DNA from: Rhodobacter calidifons
Lineage (GTDB): Bacteria > Pseudomonadota > Alphaproteobacteria > Rhodobacterales > Rhodobacteraceae
DNA: 64,000 nt
Assembly (NCBI RefSeq): GCF_011174775.1
Contig: NZ_JAANHS010000003.1
Location: forward strand, 282,389-346,388
Direction: 5' to 3'
Below are positions 16,413-25,270 of this stretch, one piece after another (position 1 is the first letter of the stretch; every line of letters starts with the position of its first letter). The notes under the pieces are model-generated. The model made no database searches. It had not been told where the DNA came from and worked only from the letters and a program-made list of their open reading frames with translations. A program made the position numbers and the translations under genes.

Positions 16413-17222
16413 TTACCCCCAGGTCGGGTGGAACTTGCCCGCCGGAGAGAGGGTGAATATCTCGCAGCCCGTGGCCGTGACCCCCACCGAATGTTCGAAC
16501 TGCGCCGAAAGCGACTTGTCGCGGGTGACCGCCGTCCAGTCGTCGGCCAGAACCTTCGTCTCGGGGCGGCCCAGGTTCACCATCGGCTCGATGGTGAAGA
16601 ACATGCCTTCCTCCAGCACAGGACCGGACCCGGGGCGGCCATAGTGCAGCACGTTCGGCGGCGCATGGAACACCCGGCCGAGGCCGTGGCCGCAGAAGTC
16701 GCGCACCACGCTCATCCGCTGCGCCTCGACATAGGACTGGATCGCGTGACCGATGTCGCCGAAGGTATTGCCCGGCTTTACCGCCGCAATCCCGCGCATA
16801 AGGCCCTCATGCGTGACCTCGATCAGCCGCTCGGCCTTGCGCGCCAGCTGACCCGCCACATACATCCGGCTCGTGTCGCCATACCAGCCGTCCACGATCA
16901 CCGTGACATCGACGTTCAGGATATCGCCGTCCATCAGCACCTTCGGCCCCGGAATCCCGTGGCAGACGACATGGTTCACGCTGATGCAGGAGGCGTGCTT
17001 GTAGCCCTTGTAGCCGATGGTGGCCGAGGTCACGCCACGGCGGCGGATTTCCTGGGTGATGAAGTCGTCGATGGCGCCGGTCGTCGTCCCGGGCACCACC
17101 AGGGGCGCCACCGCGTCCAGGATCTCGGCCGCGACCCGACCCGCGGCGCGCATGCCGACGAAGTCCGCATCCTCGTAGATGCGGATACCATCCTTGGTGA
17201 TCCTGGCGCGCGCGTCGTCCAC
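16413..17222 (-). CDS. map: Methionine aminopeptidase, type I
   Basis: The protein has 269 residues. The five metal ligands of the pita-bread fold are visible: the two Asp in NVDVTVIVDGWYGDTSRMY, His in GHGLGRVFHAPP, Glu in FTIEPMVN and Glu in FEHSVGVT. The substrate His is in VVCHGIPG. It removes N-terminal Met from new proteins in the cytoplasm. No suitable ATG exists at the domain start. A GTG at 17222 preceded by AGGAAG is the likely start, giving the normal length. Confidence 0.93.
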   Translation of the reverse strand: MDDARARITKDGIRIYEDADFVGMRAAGRVAAEILDAVAPLVVPGTTTGAIDDFITQEIRRRGVTSATIGYKGYKHASCISVNHVVCHGIPGPKVLMDGDILNVDVTVIVDGWYGDTSRMYVAGQLARKAERLIEVTHEGLMRGIAAVKPGNTFGDIGHAIQSYVEAQRMSVVRDFCGHGLGRVFHAPPNVLHYGRPGSGPVLEEGMFFTIEPMVNLGRPETKVLADDWTAVTRDKSLSAQFEHSVGVTATGCEIFTLSPAGKFHPTWG

Positions 17223-17337
17223 TATCGTCTTCCTGGCCCCTACATAAGGCCCCGTGGCGGAATTGGCCAGAGGCCGGGGTTTGAAAGCCCGCCTCGCCCG
17301 GCTATACCTTCTGCACCGGAGAACGAGAGGAAGCGCG

Positions 17338-18057
17338 ATGACCAATCCGACCGCAGCCATGCTGGTGATCGGCGACGAGATCCTGTCCGGCCGAACGCGC
17401 GAGTCCAACATGCATTACCTGGCGGGAGAGCTGACCCGGATCGGCATCGCCCTGCGCGAGGTGCGCGTCGTTGCCGATGTGCATGCCGACATCGTGGCCG
17501 CCGTGCGCGAGCTGTCGGCGCGCTATGCGCATCTGTTCACCAGCGGCGGCATCGGCCCGACGCATGACGACATCACCGCCGACGCGGTTGCCGAGGCGAT
17601 GGGCGCCAGGATCGGCCCCCGCGCCGATGCCATGGCGCTGCTTCAGGCGCATTACGACCGCGCCGGGCTGCCCTTCAACGAGGCGCGGCAGCGGATGGCG
17701 CGCATCCCGGACGGTGCCACGCTGATCGAAAACCCGGTCTCCGCCGCGCCGGGCTTCACGCTGGGCAACGTGCATGTGATGGCGGGGGTGCCGAACATCT
17801 TTCAGGCCATGGTCGCCTCGGTCCTGCCCGGGCTGACCGGCGGCCCGCCGCTTCTGTCGCAATCCCTGCGCGTCAACCGGGGCGAGGGCGAGATCGCCGA
17901 AGCCTTCGGCGCGCTGGCGGCCGAGTTCCCCGACCTGTCCATGGGCTCCTACCCGTTCATCCAGAACGGAGCACATGGCACGAACCTGGTGGTCCGGGGC
18001 ACCGATCCCGCCCGGATCGACGCCGCCATGGTCCGCCTGACGCAGCTGTTCGGATGA
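17338..18057 (+). CDS. Molybdopterin-binding (MoCF/CinA N-terminal-like) protein
   Basis: The 239-residue protein has the MoCF-biosynthesis fold: MLVIGDEILSGRTRESN at the N-terminus and FTSGGIGPTHDDITADAVAE in the middle, the pterin-binding TSGGxGPT loop. GVPNIFQAM matches the CinA N-terminal half. The C-terminal amidohydrolase of full CinA is absent. Stand-alone members are annotated as competence/damage-inducible-like or FAD-pyrophosphatase-like proteins, and the true substrate is uncertain. A GAGAGGAAG ribosome site precedes the ATG. The gene is coupled to the GNAT gene by ATGA. Confidence 0.87.
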   Translation: MTNPTAAMLVIGDEILSGRTRESNMHYLAGELTRIGIALREVRVVADVHADIVAAVRELSARYAHLFTSGGIGPTHDDITADAVAEAMGARIGPRADAMALLQAHYDRAGLPFNEARQRMARIPDGATLIENPVSAAPGFTLGNVHVMAGVPNIFQAMVASVLPGLTGGPPLLSQSLRVNRGEGEIAEAFGALAAEFPDLSMGSYPFIQNGAHGTNLVVRGTDPARIDAAMVRLTQLFG

Positions 18058-18749
18058 CGCCGGACCGGCTGGCAGAGGTCCTCGAGGCCACTTGGCCGCC
18101 GCTTCGGCGCTGGCAGGTCGGACCCTTCACGCTGCGCGACGGGGCGGGCGGGGGCAAGCGCGTCTCGGCCGCAAGTTGCGAGGGGCCCTTCACCGAGGCT
18201 GATCTGACCGCGGCCGAGGCGGCGATGGCCCAACCCCTGATGCTGGTCCGCGCGGGCGATGCCACGCTGGACGCGGCACTGGATGCGCGGGGCTGGCGTC
18301 TGGTCGATCCCGTGGTCGCCTATGCCGCCCCGGTCGCCGGACTGACCGCCGTCTTGCCGCCGCTGGCCGCCTTCCCGCACTGGCCACCGCTGGAGATCGC
18401 CTGCGCGATCTGGGCCGAGGGGGGCATCGGCCCGGCCCGCGTCGCGGTGATGGAACGGGCCGCCGGCCCGAAAGCAGCGATCCTTGCCCGCAGCGGCGAC
18501 CGTCCGGCCGGGGTGGCCTTCGTCGCCTGCCACGGGCCCGAGGCGATGCTGCACGCGCTGGAGGTCCGCCCCGCCCTGCGCCGGCAGGGCGTGGGGGCAA
18601 CGCTCATGCGGGCCGCAGCGAACTGGGCGCAGACCCATGGCGCGACCCGGCTGTCGCTGGTGGTCACCCGGCAGAACTCCGCCGCCTGCGCGCTGTACGC
18701 CCGCCTTGGCATGACGGTCGCGGGGCAGTATCATTACCGGACGAAATGA
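18054..18749 (+). CDS. GNAT-family N-acetyltransferase
   Basis: The protein has 231 residues. The acetyl-CoA-binding motif A is LEVRPALRRQGVGATLMRAA, followed by the motif B pattern NSAACALYARLGMTV. The N-terminal half is divergent, which suggests a two-lobe member. The start overlaps the stop of the molybdopterin-binding gene (ATGA), so the two are cotranslated. The acceptor substrate is unknown. Confidence 0.87.
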   Translation: MTPDRLAEVLEATWPPLRRWQVGPFTLRDGAGGGKRVSAASCEGPFTEADLTAAEAAMAQPLMLVRAGDATLDAALDARGWRLVDPVVAYAAPVAGLTAVLPPLAAFPHWPPLEIACAIWAEGGIGPARVAVMERAAGPKAAILARSGDRPAGVAFVACHGPEAMLHALEVRPALRRQGVGATLMRAAANWAQTHGATRLSLVVTRQNSAACALYARLGMTVAGQYHYRTK

Positions 18750-18770
18750 TCGCGGAAAGCGACCCGGGCA

Positions 18771-19715
18771 GTGCCGAAGGCGATCCTTCCCCTCATCCTC
18801 CTTGCGCTGGCGAGCCCGGCGGCAGCCCTGACGCTGAAGCTTCCGGCCGAGGTGCTGGACCAGGAGGTCCGCAGCGAAAGTCCCGGCAGCTATGCCCTGC
18901 CCACGGGCCCCTTCGACGGAACCGGCGTGCCCTCACGCGTGGTCGAGGGGGCGCTGGACCAGCGCGCCCTGCGGCTTGCCGCGCCCGGGCAGACCACGCT
19001 GGCGATCCTGGCCCCGCTGCGCGAGCAGGTCGTCGCCGCGGGCTATGAGGTGATCTTCGAATGCGACGCGCGCCGCTGCGGCGGTTTCGACTTCCGCTTC
19101 GGCACCGACGTGATGCCCGAGCCGGACATGCATGTGGACCTTGCCGATTTCCGCTTTCTTTCGGCGGTTTCGGGTGACGAGGCGGTGTCGATCCTGGTCA
19201 GCCGCAGCGCAGGCGCCGCCTATGTGCAGATCACCCGCGTGACCGAGGCCCCCCTGACCACGGCGCCGGCACCGGCCGTGGTGGCCTTGCCGGACCCGAC
19301 CGCACCAACCGTTTCCGAACCCCTGGACCCTGCCGCCGCCGCCATCAGGGCGGCTCTGGATCAGGCCGGTTTCGCCGTGCTGGACGATCTGGTCTTCGCC
19401 AGCGGCGCGGCGGCCCTGGCCGAGGGCGATTATGCCTCGCTTGCCGCAGTGGCGGCCTGGCTGCAAGCCAATCCCGGCGCGACCATCGCGCTTGTCGGCC
19501 ATACCGATGCTTCGGGCAGTCTGGCCGCCAACATCGCCCTGTCGGAACGGCGGGCACAGTCGGTGGTCGATGCGCTGACCCGGACCCATGGCACGGACCG
19601 CACCCGGGTGACGGCAAAGGGCGTCGGCTACCTGGCCCCGCGCGCCACCAACCAGACCGAAGAGGGGCGCCAGAAGAACAGACGGGTCGAGGTGATCGTC
19701 ACCTCGACCCGTTGA
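18771..19715 (+). CDS. OmpA-family outer-membrane/periplasmic protein
   Basis: The 314-residue protein has a signal peptide (KAILPLILLALASPAAA) and an N-terminal domain of about 150 residues with a disulfide-capable ECDARRCGG segment. A C-terminal OmpA-like peptidoglycan-binding domain follows (about 205-312): LVFASGAAAL, IALVGHTDASGS, NIALSERRAQSV and GRQKNRRVEVIV. The C-terminal Asp and Arg that hold diaminopimelate are present. The start is a GTG at 18771; the nearby ATG at 18746 is out of frame. It anchors to peptidoglycan, and the N-terminal domain is of unknown role. Confidence 0.88.
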   Translation: MPKAILPLILLALASPAAALTLKLPAEVLDQEVRSESPGSYALPTGPFDGTGVPSRVVEGALDQRALRLAAPGQTTLAILAPLREQVVAAGYEVIFECDARRCGGFDFRFGTDVMPEPDMHVDLADFRFLSAVSGDEAVSILVSRSAGAAYVQITRVTEAPLTTAPAPAVVALPDPTAPTVSEPLDPAAAAIRAALDQAGFAVLDDLVFASGAAALAEGDYASLAAVAAWLQANPGATIALVGHTDASGSLAANIALSERRAQSVVDALTRTHGTDRTRVTAKGVGYLAPRATNQTEEGRQKNRRVEVIVTSTR

Positions 19716-19769
19716 TGCCCGGTCCAGAGGGGGCGGACCAGAGGCAGATTCGCCTTTTCCGGCCGAGGC

Positions 19770-20675
19770 CTACCAGTTGTCGGGCCCCTTGTCGGCGTAG
19801 CGCCGCGCGAGGAAGTCGATGAAGGCGCGGACCTTCGGCTGGGTGAACCGGCCCGGCGGATAGACGGCATAGATCCCCAGCACTTCGGTCGGCAGCCCCG
19901 GGATCGCTTCCTCGACCAGGCCCTGACGCATCGCGTCGGCATAGAGGAAAGAGGGCAGGTAGGCGATGCCAAGGCCCGAGATCGCGGCGTTCAGCAGGCT
20001 TTGCCCGTCGTTCACCGTCAGCCAGCCGACCGAGCGCACCTGCCGCTTTTCACCCGAGGGCGCGGTGATCTTCCAGACATTGCCGTTGGCCTGATTCGAG
20101 TAGTGCAGCAGCTTGTGATCGTTCAGATCGTCGATCTTCTGCGGCCGCCCGAATCGCTGGAAGTAAGACGGCGCGCCGATCATCCGCTTGGTCGTCTCGG
20201 TCAGCTTGCGGGCGCGCAGCGACGAATCCTCCAGCTCGCCGACGCGAATCGCCATGTCGAAGCCTTCGGAGATCAGTTCGACATAGCGGTTGTTCAGGAC
20301 CATGTTCACCGTGATGTCGGGATATTCCAGCAGGAAATCCCCGAGAATCGGCGAGAGCAGATTCACCCCGAAATCGGTGGCCACCGACACCCGCAACAGG
20401 CCCGACGGCGCGGATTGCATCGACGTCACCAGCGCGTCGGCCTCGCCCGCGTCGTTCAGCACGCGGCGGGCCCGGTCGTAGTAGGCCAGGCCGATCTCGG
20501 TCGGGCTGACACGGCGGGTGGTGCGGTTCAACAGGCGCGCGCCCAGCCGGGCCTCAAGCGCCGAGACATGTTTCGAGACGGCAGACTTGGAAATCCCCAT
20601 CTTCTTGGCTGCATCGGTGAAGCCGCCCTGATCCACCACCGTGGCAAAGGCCTCCATCTCTGTCAGTCGATCCAT
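19770..20675 (-). CDS. LysR-family transcriptional regulator
   Basis: The protein has 301 residues. The N-terminal winged HTH is textbook: MEAFATVVDQGGFTDAAKKM, then ISKSAVSKHVSALEARLG and LLNRTTRRVSPTE. The effector domain is of the CrgA/DsdC-like class (SGLLRVSVATDFGVNLLSP and MNGDMAIRVGELEDSSL-type segments). AAGAGGA precedes the ATG. LysR regulators normally act on a divergent neighbour; here that is the small EF-hand gene 367 bp away, so the target is unclear. Confidence 0.92.
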   Translation of the reverse strand: MDRLTEMEAFATVVDQGGFTDAAKKMGISKSAVSKHVSALEARLGARLLNRTTRRVSPTEIGLAYYDRARRVLNDAGEADALVTSMQSAPSGLLRVSVATDFGVNLLSPILGDFLLEYPDITVNMVLNNRYVELISEGFDMAIRVGELEDSSLRARKLTETTKRMIGAPSYFQRFGRPQKIDDLNDHKLLHYSNQANGNVWKITAPSGEKRQVRSVGWLTVNDGQSLLNAAISGLGIAYLPSFLYADAMRQGLVEEAIPGLPTEVLGIYAVYPPGRFTQPKVRAFIDFLARRYADKGPDNW

Positions 20676-21042
20676 AGTGTCCTCTTGGGAACAATCACGC
20701 CGTTTGTGACAGACAGGTTTCACAAGGAAATCGGGCAGGAAGGCGGCAATCGCGCGACCGATCCGGGGTATTGTGGGGGATCGTTCGGGACAGGGAAACG
20801 GCGGGGATCGCCTCGCCTTCGGCCAAGTTTCGCCGGAAGGGTGAATCCGGGCAGGCAAGGAAAGGGCCTGACACCGGCCATGGGCGGAAAAATGTTCCCT
20901 CATGAGGGAGATTTCAGCGGCAAAGCGTTGCCATGGCGCGGGATTTTCCCGCGGATATGGAACACGCTCCCGGAACCCCTTAGCTAACCCTCGGCGCAGG
21001 AAATCCTGCGTCGCACAATCATGGGTAGAAAAGGAGACTTCC
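20676..21042. other. Divergent intergenic region between lysR and the EF-hand gene
   Basis: About 367 bp without a supported gene. It should hold the lysR promoter and any LysR operator. I see no hairpin or RNA gene that I can defend. Confidence 0.45.
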
Positions 21043-21303
21043 ATGAAACGCCTTGCAATCCTGCTTGCGCCGGTCGCTTTCGCCTCGGTCGCCCTGGCCC
21101 AGACCACCCTTCCCGAGGGCACGGATGCCGACGGCAACGGCACCTGGTCGCTGGCCGAGCTTCAGGCGGTCTGGACGGATCTCACCGAGGAGGGCTTCAA
21201 GGGAATCGACACCAACGCCGATGGCGAGGTCGATGCGACAGAGCTTCAGGCCGCGCTCGACGCGGGCGTGATCGCCCTGCCCGGGGCATCGTCGGGCGGC
21301 TGA
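21043..21303 (+). CDS. Secreted EF-hand calcium-binding protein
   Basis: The protein has 86 residues. A signal peptide (KRLAILLAPVAFASVALA) precedes a short mature domain with two EF-hand loops: DADGNGTWSLAE near residue 27 and DTNADGEVDATE near 53. Both have Asp at positions 1, 3 and 5 and Glu at 12. Such small periplasmic EF-hand proteins are common and mostly uncharacterised. AAGGAGA upstream fixes the start, and an upstream extension in the same frame is not signal-like. Confidence 0.85.
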   Translation: MKRLAILLAPVAFASVALAQTTLPEGTDADGNGTWSLAELQAVWTDLTEEGFKGIDTNADGEVDATELQAALDAGVIALPGASSGG

Positions 21304-21313
21304 CGCGAAGCCT

Positions 21314-21333
21314 CGTCGTTCGCCTTCGTCTCC
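21314..21333. repeat. Copy of GGAGACGAAG-type intergenic repeat (convergent gap)
   Basis: The reverse complement reads GGAGACGAAGGCGAACGACG and matches 19 of 20 bases at 31844-31863. It forms one arm of an imperfect hairpin whose other arm (GGGGCGAAGGCACCGACGAG) lies about 20 bp on. It is located between the EF-hand gene (+) and the FadH-like gene (-). Confidence 0.7.
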
Positions 21334-21380
21334 GCCCCGCCCCCCCTGCGAGGAGGGGCGAAGGCACCGACGAGCCCCGC

Positions 21381-23405
21381 CTACAGCCTGGCCGCCAGGC
21401 GCGCGGCCTGATCGATCGCGCGCTTGGCATCCAGTTCCGCCGCCACATCGGCCCCGCCGATCCGATGGTGGGGGATGCCGCGCCGGTCCAGTTCCGTGCT
21501 GAGCCGGCGTTCCGGCTCTTGCCCCGCGCACAGCACCACGGCATCGACCGCAAGAAGCTCCGGCTGCGTGCGGTCCGGCCCGTGGCTGATCCACAGCCCT
21601 TCGGGCGTGATGCGTTCATAGTTCACCCCGCCCTGCATCCGGACCCGTTTCATGGCAAGGCTCGCCCGGTGAATCCAGCCCGTCGTCTTGCCAAGGCCCC
21701 GCCCCGGCTTTTCCGCCTTGCGCTGCAACAGATACACCTCGCGCGCGGGTGGATGCGGTTTCGGCCCCTCGGGGGCCAGTCCGCCGCGATCCTGCCATGG
21801 CGCCGACACGCCCCATTCCGCGCGCCAGAGACCGGGGTCCAGCGTCGGGCTGACGCCTTCGTACACCAAGGTCTCGGCCACGTCGAAGCCGATCCCGCCC
21901 GCGCCGATGATCGCGACCCGCTGCCCCACCGGCGCGCCGGTCAGCACGTCGATATAGGACAGGACCTTCGCCCCCGGCTCGACCGGAATCCCCGGATCGC
22001 GCGGGGTGACGCCCGTGGCGATGACCACCTCGTCAAAGCCCGCCACGTCGTCGGCCGTGGCCTCGTGCCCCAGCCGCAAGGTGATCCGCGGCGCGGTCAG
22101 CATGGTCGCGAACCAGTCCACAAGCCCGTGGAATTCCTCTTTCCCCGGCACCTGTTTCGCCAGGTTCAACTGACCGCCCACCCGATCCGCCTTGTCGAAC
22201 AGCGTCACCTCGTGACCCCGCCCCGCCGTCACGATGGCCGCCATCATGCCCGCCGGCCCCGCCCCCACGACCGCCACGCGCTTCGGCGTCTCGGCGGGCG
22301 CATAGACCAGCTCGGTCTCATGGCAGGCGCGCGGGTTGACGAGGCAGGAGGTCAGCTTGCCGCTGAACGTATGGTCAAGACAGGCCTGGTTGCAGGCGAT
22401 GCAGGGCGCGATCTCGCGCGCGCGCCCGTTGGCCGCCTTCGCGATGAAATCGGCATCCGCCAGCCAGGGCCGCGCCATCGACACCATGTCCGCGGCCCCC
22501 TCGGCCAGCAGCCTTTCCGCCACCTCGGGCGCGTTGATCCGGTTCGAGGTGATGACCGGAATCCCAACCTCGGGCCGCAGCCGCGCGGTCAGATCGGCAA
22601 AAGCCGCCCGGGGAACCGAGGTGGCAATCGTCGGCACCCGCGCCTCGTGCCAGCCGATCCCGGTGTTGAGGCAGGACGCCCCCGCCGCCTCCACCGCCCG
22701 GGCCAGTTGCACGACCTCGTCCCAGGTCGAGCCGTCCGGCACCAGGTCGATCAGCGAGATGCGGTAGACCAGCACCGCCCCCGGCCCCATCGCCGCGCGC
22801 ACCCGGCGCACGACCTCTACCGGCAGGCGCATCCGGTTCTCGTAGGACCCGCCCCAGCCGTCGGTCCGGCGGTTGGTGTGGGTGACCAGGAACTGGTTCA
22901 GGAAATACCCCTCGGACCCCATCACCTCGACGCCGTCATAGCCTGCCTCGATGGCCCGCGCGGCGGCTGTGGCGATGTCGCTGATCTGCTTCCCGATCCC
23001 CTCCTCGTCCAGTTCGCGCGGCGGGAAGGGGGAAATCGGCGACTTGATGGCCGAGGGCGCCACGCAGTCCTTGCCGTAGGCATAGCGCCCGGCATGCAGG
23101 ATCTGCATGGCGATCCGCCCGCCCTCGGCATGGACGGCATCGGTCACGCGCCGGTGGTTGGCGATGTCGGTGGCGGAAAACAGCCCCGCCGCGCCGGGGA
23201 ACACCCCGCCCTCGCGGTTGGGCGCCATGCCGCCGGTGACGATCAGCCCCGCCCCGCCGCGCGCCCGCGCCGCATAGAAGGCCGCGACGCGGCCCCAGTC
23301 GCCCGTCTCCTCCAGCCCCGTGTGCATCGAGCCCATCAGGCTGCGGTTTCGCAGCGTCACCCCCGACAGCGTGATCGGCGACAGCAGATGCGGATAGTGG
23401 GTCAT
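21381..23405 (-). CDS. fadH: 2,4-dienoyl-CoA reductase-like NADH:flavin oxidoreductase (FadH-type)
   Basis: The protein has 674 residues, the length of E. coli FadH (672). The N-terminal Old-Yellow-Enzyme TIM barrel (about 1-340) includes LHAGRYAYG and GYDGVEVMGSEGYFLNQFL. A [4Fe-4S] ligand region CIACNQACLDHTF...SCLVNP follows. The C-terminal part holds an FAD motif (VAVVGAGPAGMMAA) and a second nucleotide motif (VAIIGAGGIGFDVAETL). Electrons pass from NADPH through FAD and the cluster to FMN to reduce dienoyl-CoA in unsaturated fatty acid degradation. Related enzymes use other enones, so the exact substrate is probable rather than proven. The gene stands alone. Confidence 0.87.
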   Translation of the reverse strand: MTHYPHLLSPITLSGVTLRNRSLMGSMHTGLEETGDWGRVAAFYAARARGGAGLIVTGGMAPNREGGVFPGAAGLFSATDIANHRRVTDAVHAEGGRIAMQILHAGRYAYGKDCVAPSAIKSPISPFPPRELDEEGIGKQISDIATAAARAIEAGYDGVEVMGSEGYFLNQFLVTHTNRRTDGWGGSYENRMRLPVEVVRRVRAAMGPGAVLVYRISLIDLVPDGSTWDEVVQLARAVEAAGASCLNTGIGWHEARVPTIATSVPRAAFADLTARLRPEVGIPVITSNRINAPEVAERLLAEGAADMVSMARPWLADADFIAKAANGRAREIAPCIACNQACLDHTFSGKLTSCLVNPRACHETELVYAPAETPKRVAVVGAGPAGMMAAIVTAGRGHEVTLFDKADRVGGQLNLAKQVPGKEEFHGLVDWFATMLTAPRITLRLGHEATADDVAGFDEVVIATGVTPRDPGIPVEPGAKVLSYIDVLTGAPVGQRVAIIGAGGIGFDVAETLVYEGVSPTLDPGLWRAEWGVSAPWQDRGGLAPEGPKPHPPAREVYLLQRKAEKPGRGLGKTTGWIHRASLAMKRVRMQGGVNYERITPEGLWISHGPDRTQPELLAVDAVVLCAGQEPERRLSTELDRRGIPHHRIGGADVAAELDAKRAIDQAARLAARL

Positions 23406-23515
23406 GCGGGCCTCCCTTGCGGGGCGCAGAATGGCGAAGCGCGGGCGCGGCGTCACCCGGAACGCGACGTAACATCGGGGGCTTCCCCCCTCCCCGGTGG
23501 GGCGGATGGGCTGGT

Positions 23516-24889
23516 CTAAAGCACCACGACCTGCGCCGGGTCCAGCAGCCAGGGCGCGATGATCCCGCAGGTGTCGGCCAGCGGCAGCAGGCTTTCCGGC
23601 ACGTCCATGCCGATCACCCGGGTCATGAAGGCAGCCCGCGCCGCGCAACGGCGGACGAGATTGGGATGCCGCCGCGCCAGATCCTCGCGCAGGGCGTCGT
23701 CGGCGATGACATAGCCGTCCTCCATCCGGGTCGAGCCCCAGGCGGGATGCGCCGGGATCACGTCCATCTGCATCGCCATGCCCGAGGCAAGCGGGATCCC
23801 CGACCCCGGCATGATCGGCGAGGACATCCATTCGTCCAGCCCGATCAGATGGCCGGGGTTCAGCGTGATGCCGAAATGGGCCGGCAGGCGGTCGTGGATC
23901 ATCGACCAGACCGCGCCCCCCGCCACGCCGGGCCGCATCATCGCGCACCAGTCCGACATGGCCTGCGCATAGGGGAAGACGAACTCTTCCAGATAGCCCG
24001 CCGCGCCGGGGGGCAGGTCGTCCGGCCCCCGCGCCATCCAGCCCGCCCGGCAGATGTTCGACCCCCAATGCGCGATGTTGAAACTGGCGGGCACTCCGCG
24101 CCGGATCCGGTCCCCCACCGGCCCCGACAGCCCCGGCGTGTCGCCCATCGCAAAGGTGACATGGCAGCCCAGGGGCAGCCCGCCGATCCGCGCGGCCTCG
24201 ACCGCGGCGAAATCGGTCATGCCCTCCTGCAGGGCAAACACCATCCGCTTCAGCGCCGAGGCGGCCATGTGGTTCGAAAACTCCAGCCGGGCGATGTCGT
24301 CGGCCCCGACCCGGGCGCGCAGGCCATGGGCGGGATGCATGAAAAGTGCGGTCGCGTTTTCCACCCGCCCCGCCCGGTCGCGCAGCGGGTCGGCCAGAAA
24401 TGCCGGGACGTCCAGCGCCAGGGCAGGGTCGGCACCCGGCGGCAGTTCGTCGGCCCCGTACCACTTCCACCCCACCGCGCCCACGGTCGCGCCGGGCGGA
24501 ATGACCTCGTCCAGCCAGTCCCACAGCCGCCTTGACCCGCGCGGCTGGCTGGGCAGCGAGAGGGACGCGCAAAGCCCCGTCCGCACCCGCCCCGCCGCGA
24601 CCAGCGGCGAGACGGCGGCATAGGCCAGGCACTCGTTCCCCGCGAGCAAGAGCGCATCGCCCGCCGTCACGACCAGCACCGCCTCTTCGAAGCGCGGATC
24701 GAAGCCGGTCAGCCAGTGCAGGTTGGCCGCATGTTCCCGGTCGCCATAGATCACCAGCGCCGCATATCCCGCCAGCCGCATCGCCTCCCGGACGACCGCC
24801 AGCCGCGCCTCGGCCTCCTCTGGCGCAAAGGCGGGCGGCAGGTCGGGCGTTCCGTTGTCCGGCCAGTCCAGGCGTTGCAGTCTGGTCAT
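23516..24889 (-). CDS. Creatinase/aminopeptidase-fold (M24-like) protein with degenerate metal site
   Basis: The protein has 457 residues. The N-terminal half (about 20-190) resembles the creatinase N domain (ALVIYGDREHAANLHWLTGF). The C-terminal half follows the pita-bread fold: GCHVTFAMGDTPG, FNIAHWGSNICRAGW, NPGHLIGLDEWM, MAMQMDVIP and STRMEDGYVIAD. In metallopeptidases these positions hold Asp, Asp, His, Glu and Glu; here the two Asp positions look replaced (FNIAHWG / NICRAGW) and one Glu reads Asp. It is therefore unlikely to be a normal Xaa-Pro peptidase and may be a metal-free hydrolase like creatinase. The start at 24889 follows a GGAGGGAAT-type ribosome site. Confidence 0.7.
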   Translation of the reverse strand: MTRLQRLDWPDNGTPDLPPAFAPEEAEARLAVVREAMRLAGYAALVIYGDREHAANLHWLTGFDPRFEEAVLVVTAGDALLLAGNECLAYAAVSPLVAAGRVRTGLCASLSLPSQPRGSRRLWDWLDEVIPPGATVGAVGWKWYGADELPPGADPALALDVPAFLADPLRDRAGRVENATALFMHPAHGLRARVGADDIARLEFSNHMAASALKRMVFALQEGMTDFAAVEAARIGGLPLGCHVTFAMGDTPGLSGPVGDRIRRGVPASFNIAHWGSNICRAGWMARGPDDLPPGAAGYLEEFVFPYAQAMSDWCAMMRPGVAGGAVWSMIHDRLPAHFGITLNPGHLIGLDEWMSSPIMPGSGIPLASGMAMQMDVIPAHPAWGSTRMEDGYVIADDALREDLARRHPNLVRRCAARAAFMTRVIGMDVPESLLPLADTCGIIAPWLLDPAQVVVL

Positions 24890-24910
24890 GTCATTCCCTC
24901 CGCTGCGCCG

Positions 24911-24997
24911 CGCTCGTCGCGCAATGTGTGGCTTCACGCGACCGCCCCCCGAGGAGGCCACGAAGTGACCGATGAGGCAAGCCTTGCGCGACGAGCG
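24911..24997. repeat. Long-armed inverted repeat upstream of SRP RNA
   Basis: Perfect 14-bp arms: CGCTCGTCGCGCAA at 24911-24924 and TTGCGCGACGAGCG at 24984-24997, enclosing about 59 bp that include GAGGAGGCCACGAAGTGACC. The enclosed part resembles the GACGAG/GGAGG intergenic repeats elsewhere in the window. The element lies between the creatinase-fold gene (-) and the SRP RNA (+). Confidence 0.7.
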
Positions 24998-25039
24998 ACT
25001 TCCTTGCGAATCCCGTCGCCCCCGCCTATATCCACCTTC

Positions 25040-25133
25040 GAGAGGTTGGCGCGGGCAGGCGCCTCGCCAACCCGGTCAGGTCCGGAAGGAAGCAGCCGTA
25101 ACGAGCCCCGCTTGGGTCGTTGTCCAGCCTCTC
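25040..25133 (+). ncRNA. ffs: Signal recognition particle RNA, small bacterial type
   Basis: The invariant SRP core GGTCAGGTCCGGAAGGAAGC and GCCGTAACGA are present and flanked by complementary ends (GAGAGG at 25040 pairing with CCTCTC ending at 25133). At roughly 95 nt it has the 4.5S form. It guides membrane proteins to the translocon with Ffh and FtsY. It is located just upstream of dnaX, as in many alphaproteobacteria. The ends are given to within a few bases. Confidence 0.93.
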
Positions 25134-25159
25134 ACCTCCTGCCCGCGACCGGGCAGCGC

Positions 25160-25270
25160 ATGACCGATCCCCTTCGCACCTTCCGCAAGCTGGCCCCGGC
25201 CAATCTTCTGGCCAATGCGCGGCTGCACCAGGCTTGCGCGGCGCTGGACCCGGCCGAGCGGATGCGCTGA
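25160..25270 (+). pseudogene. N-terminal remnant of a DinB-family protein
   Basis: Only 36 codons remain. MTDPLRTFRKLAPANLLANA followed by RLHQACAAL matches the usual beginning of DinB/YfiT-fold damage-inducible proteins of this group. After LDPAERMR there is a TGA, and no frame of the next 200 bp continues with DinB-like sequence. The gene is therefore a truncated remnant, or a short peptide by coincidence. About 205 bp of unexplained sequence separates it from dnaX. Confidence 0.5.

Noticed and set aside
19716..19769. Terminator between the OmpA-like gene and lysR
   Set aside because: Only a 5-bp GGTCC/GGACC pairing without a T-run is visible; too weak to list.
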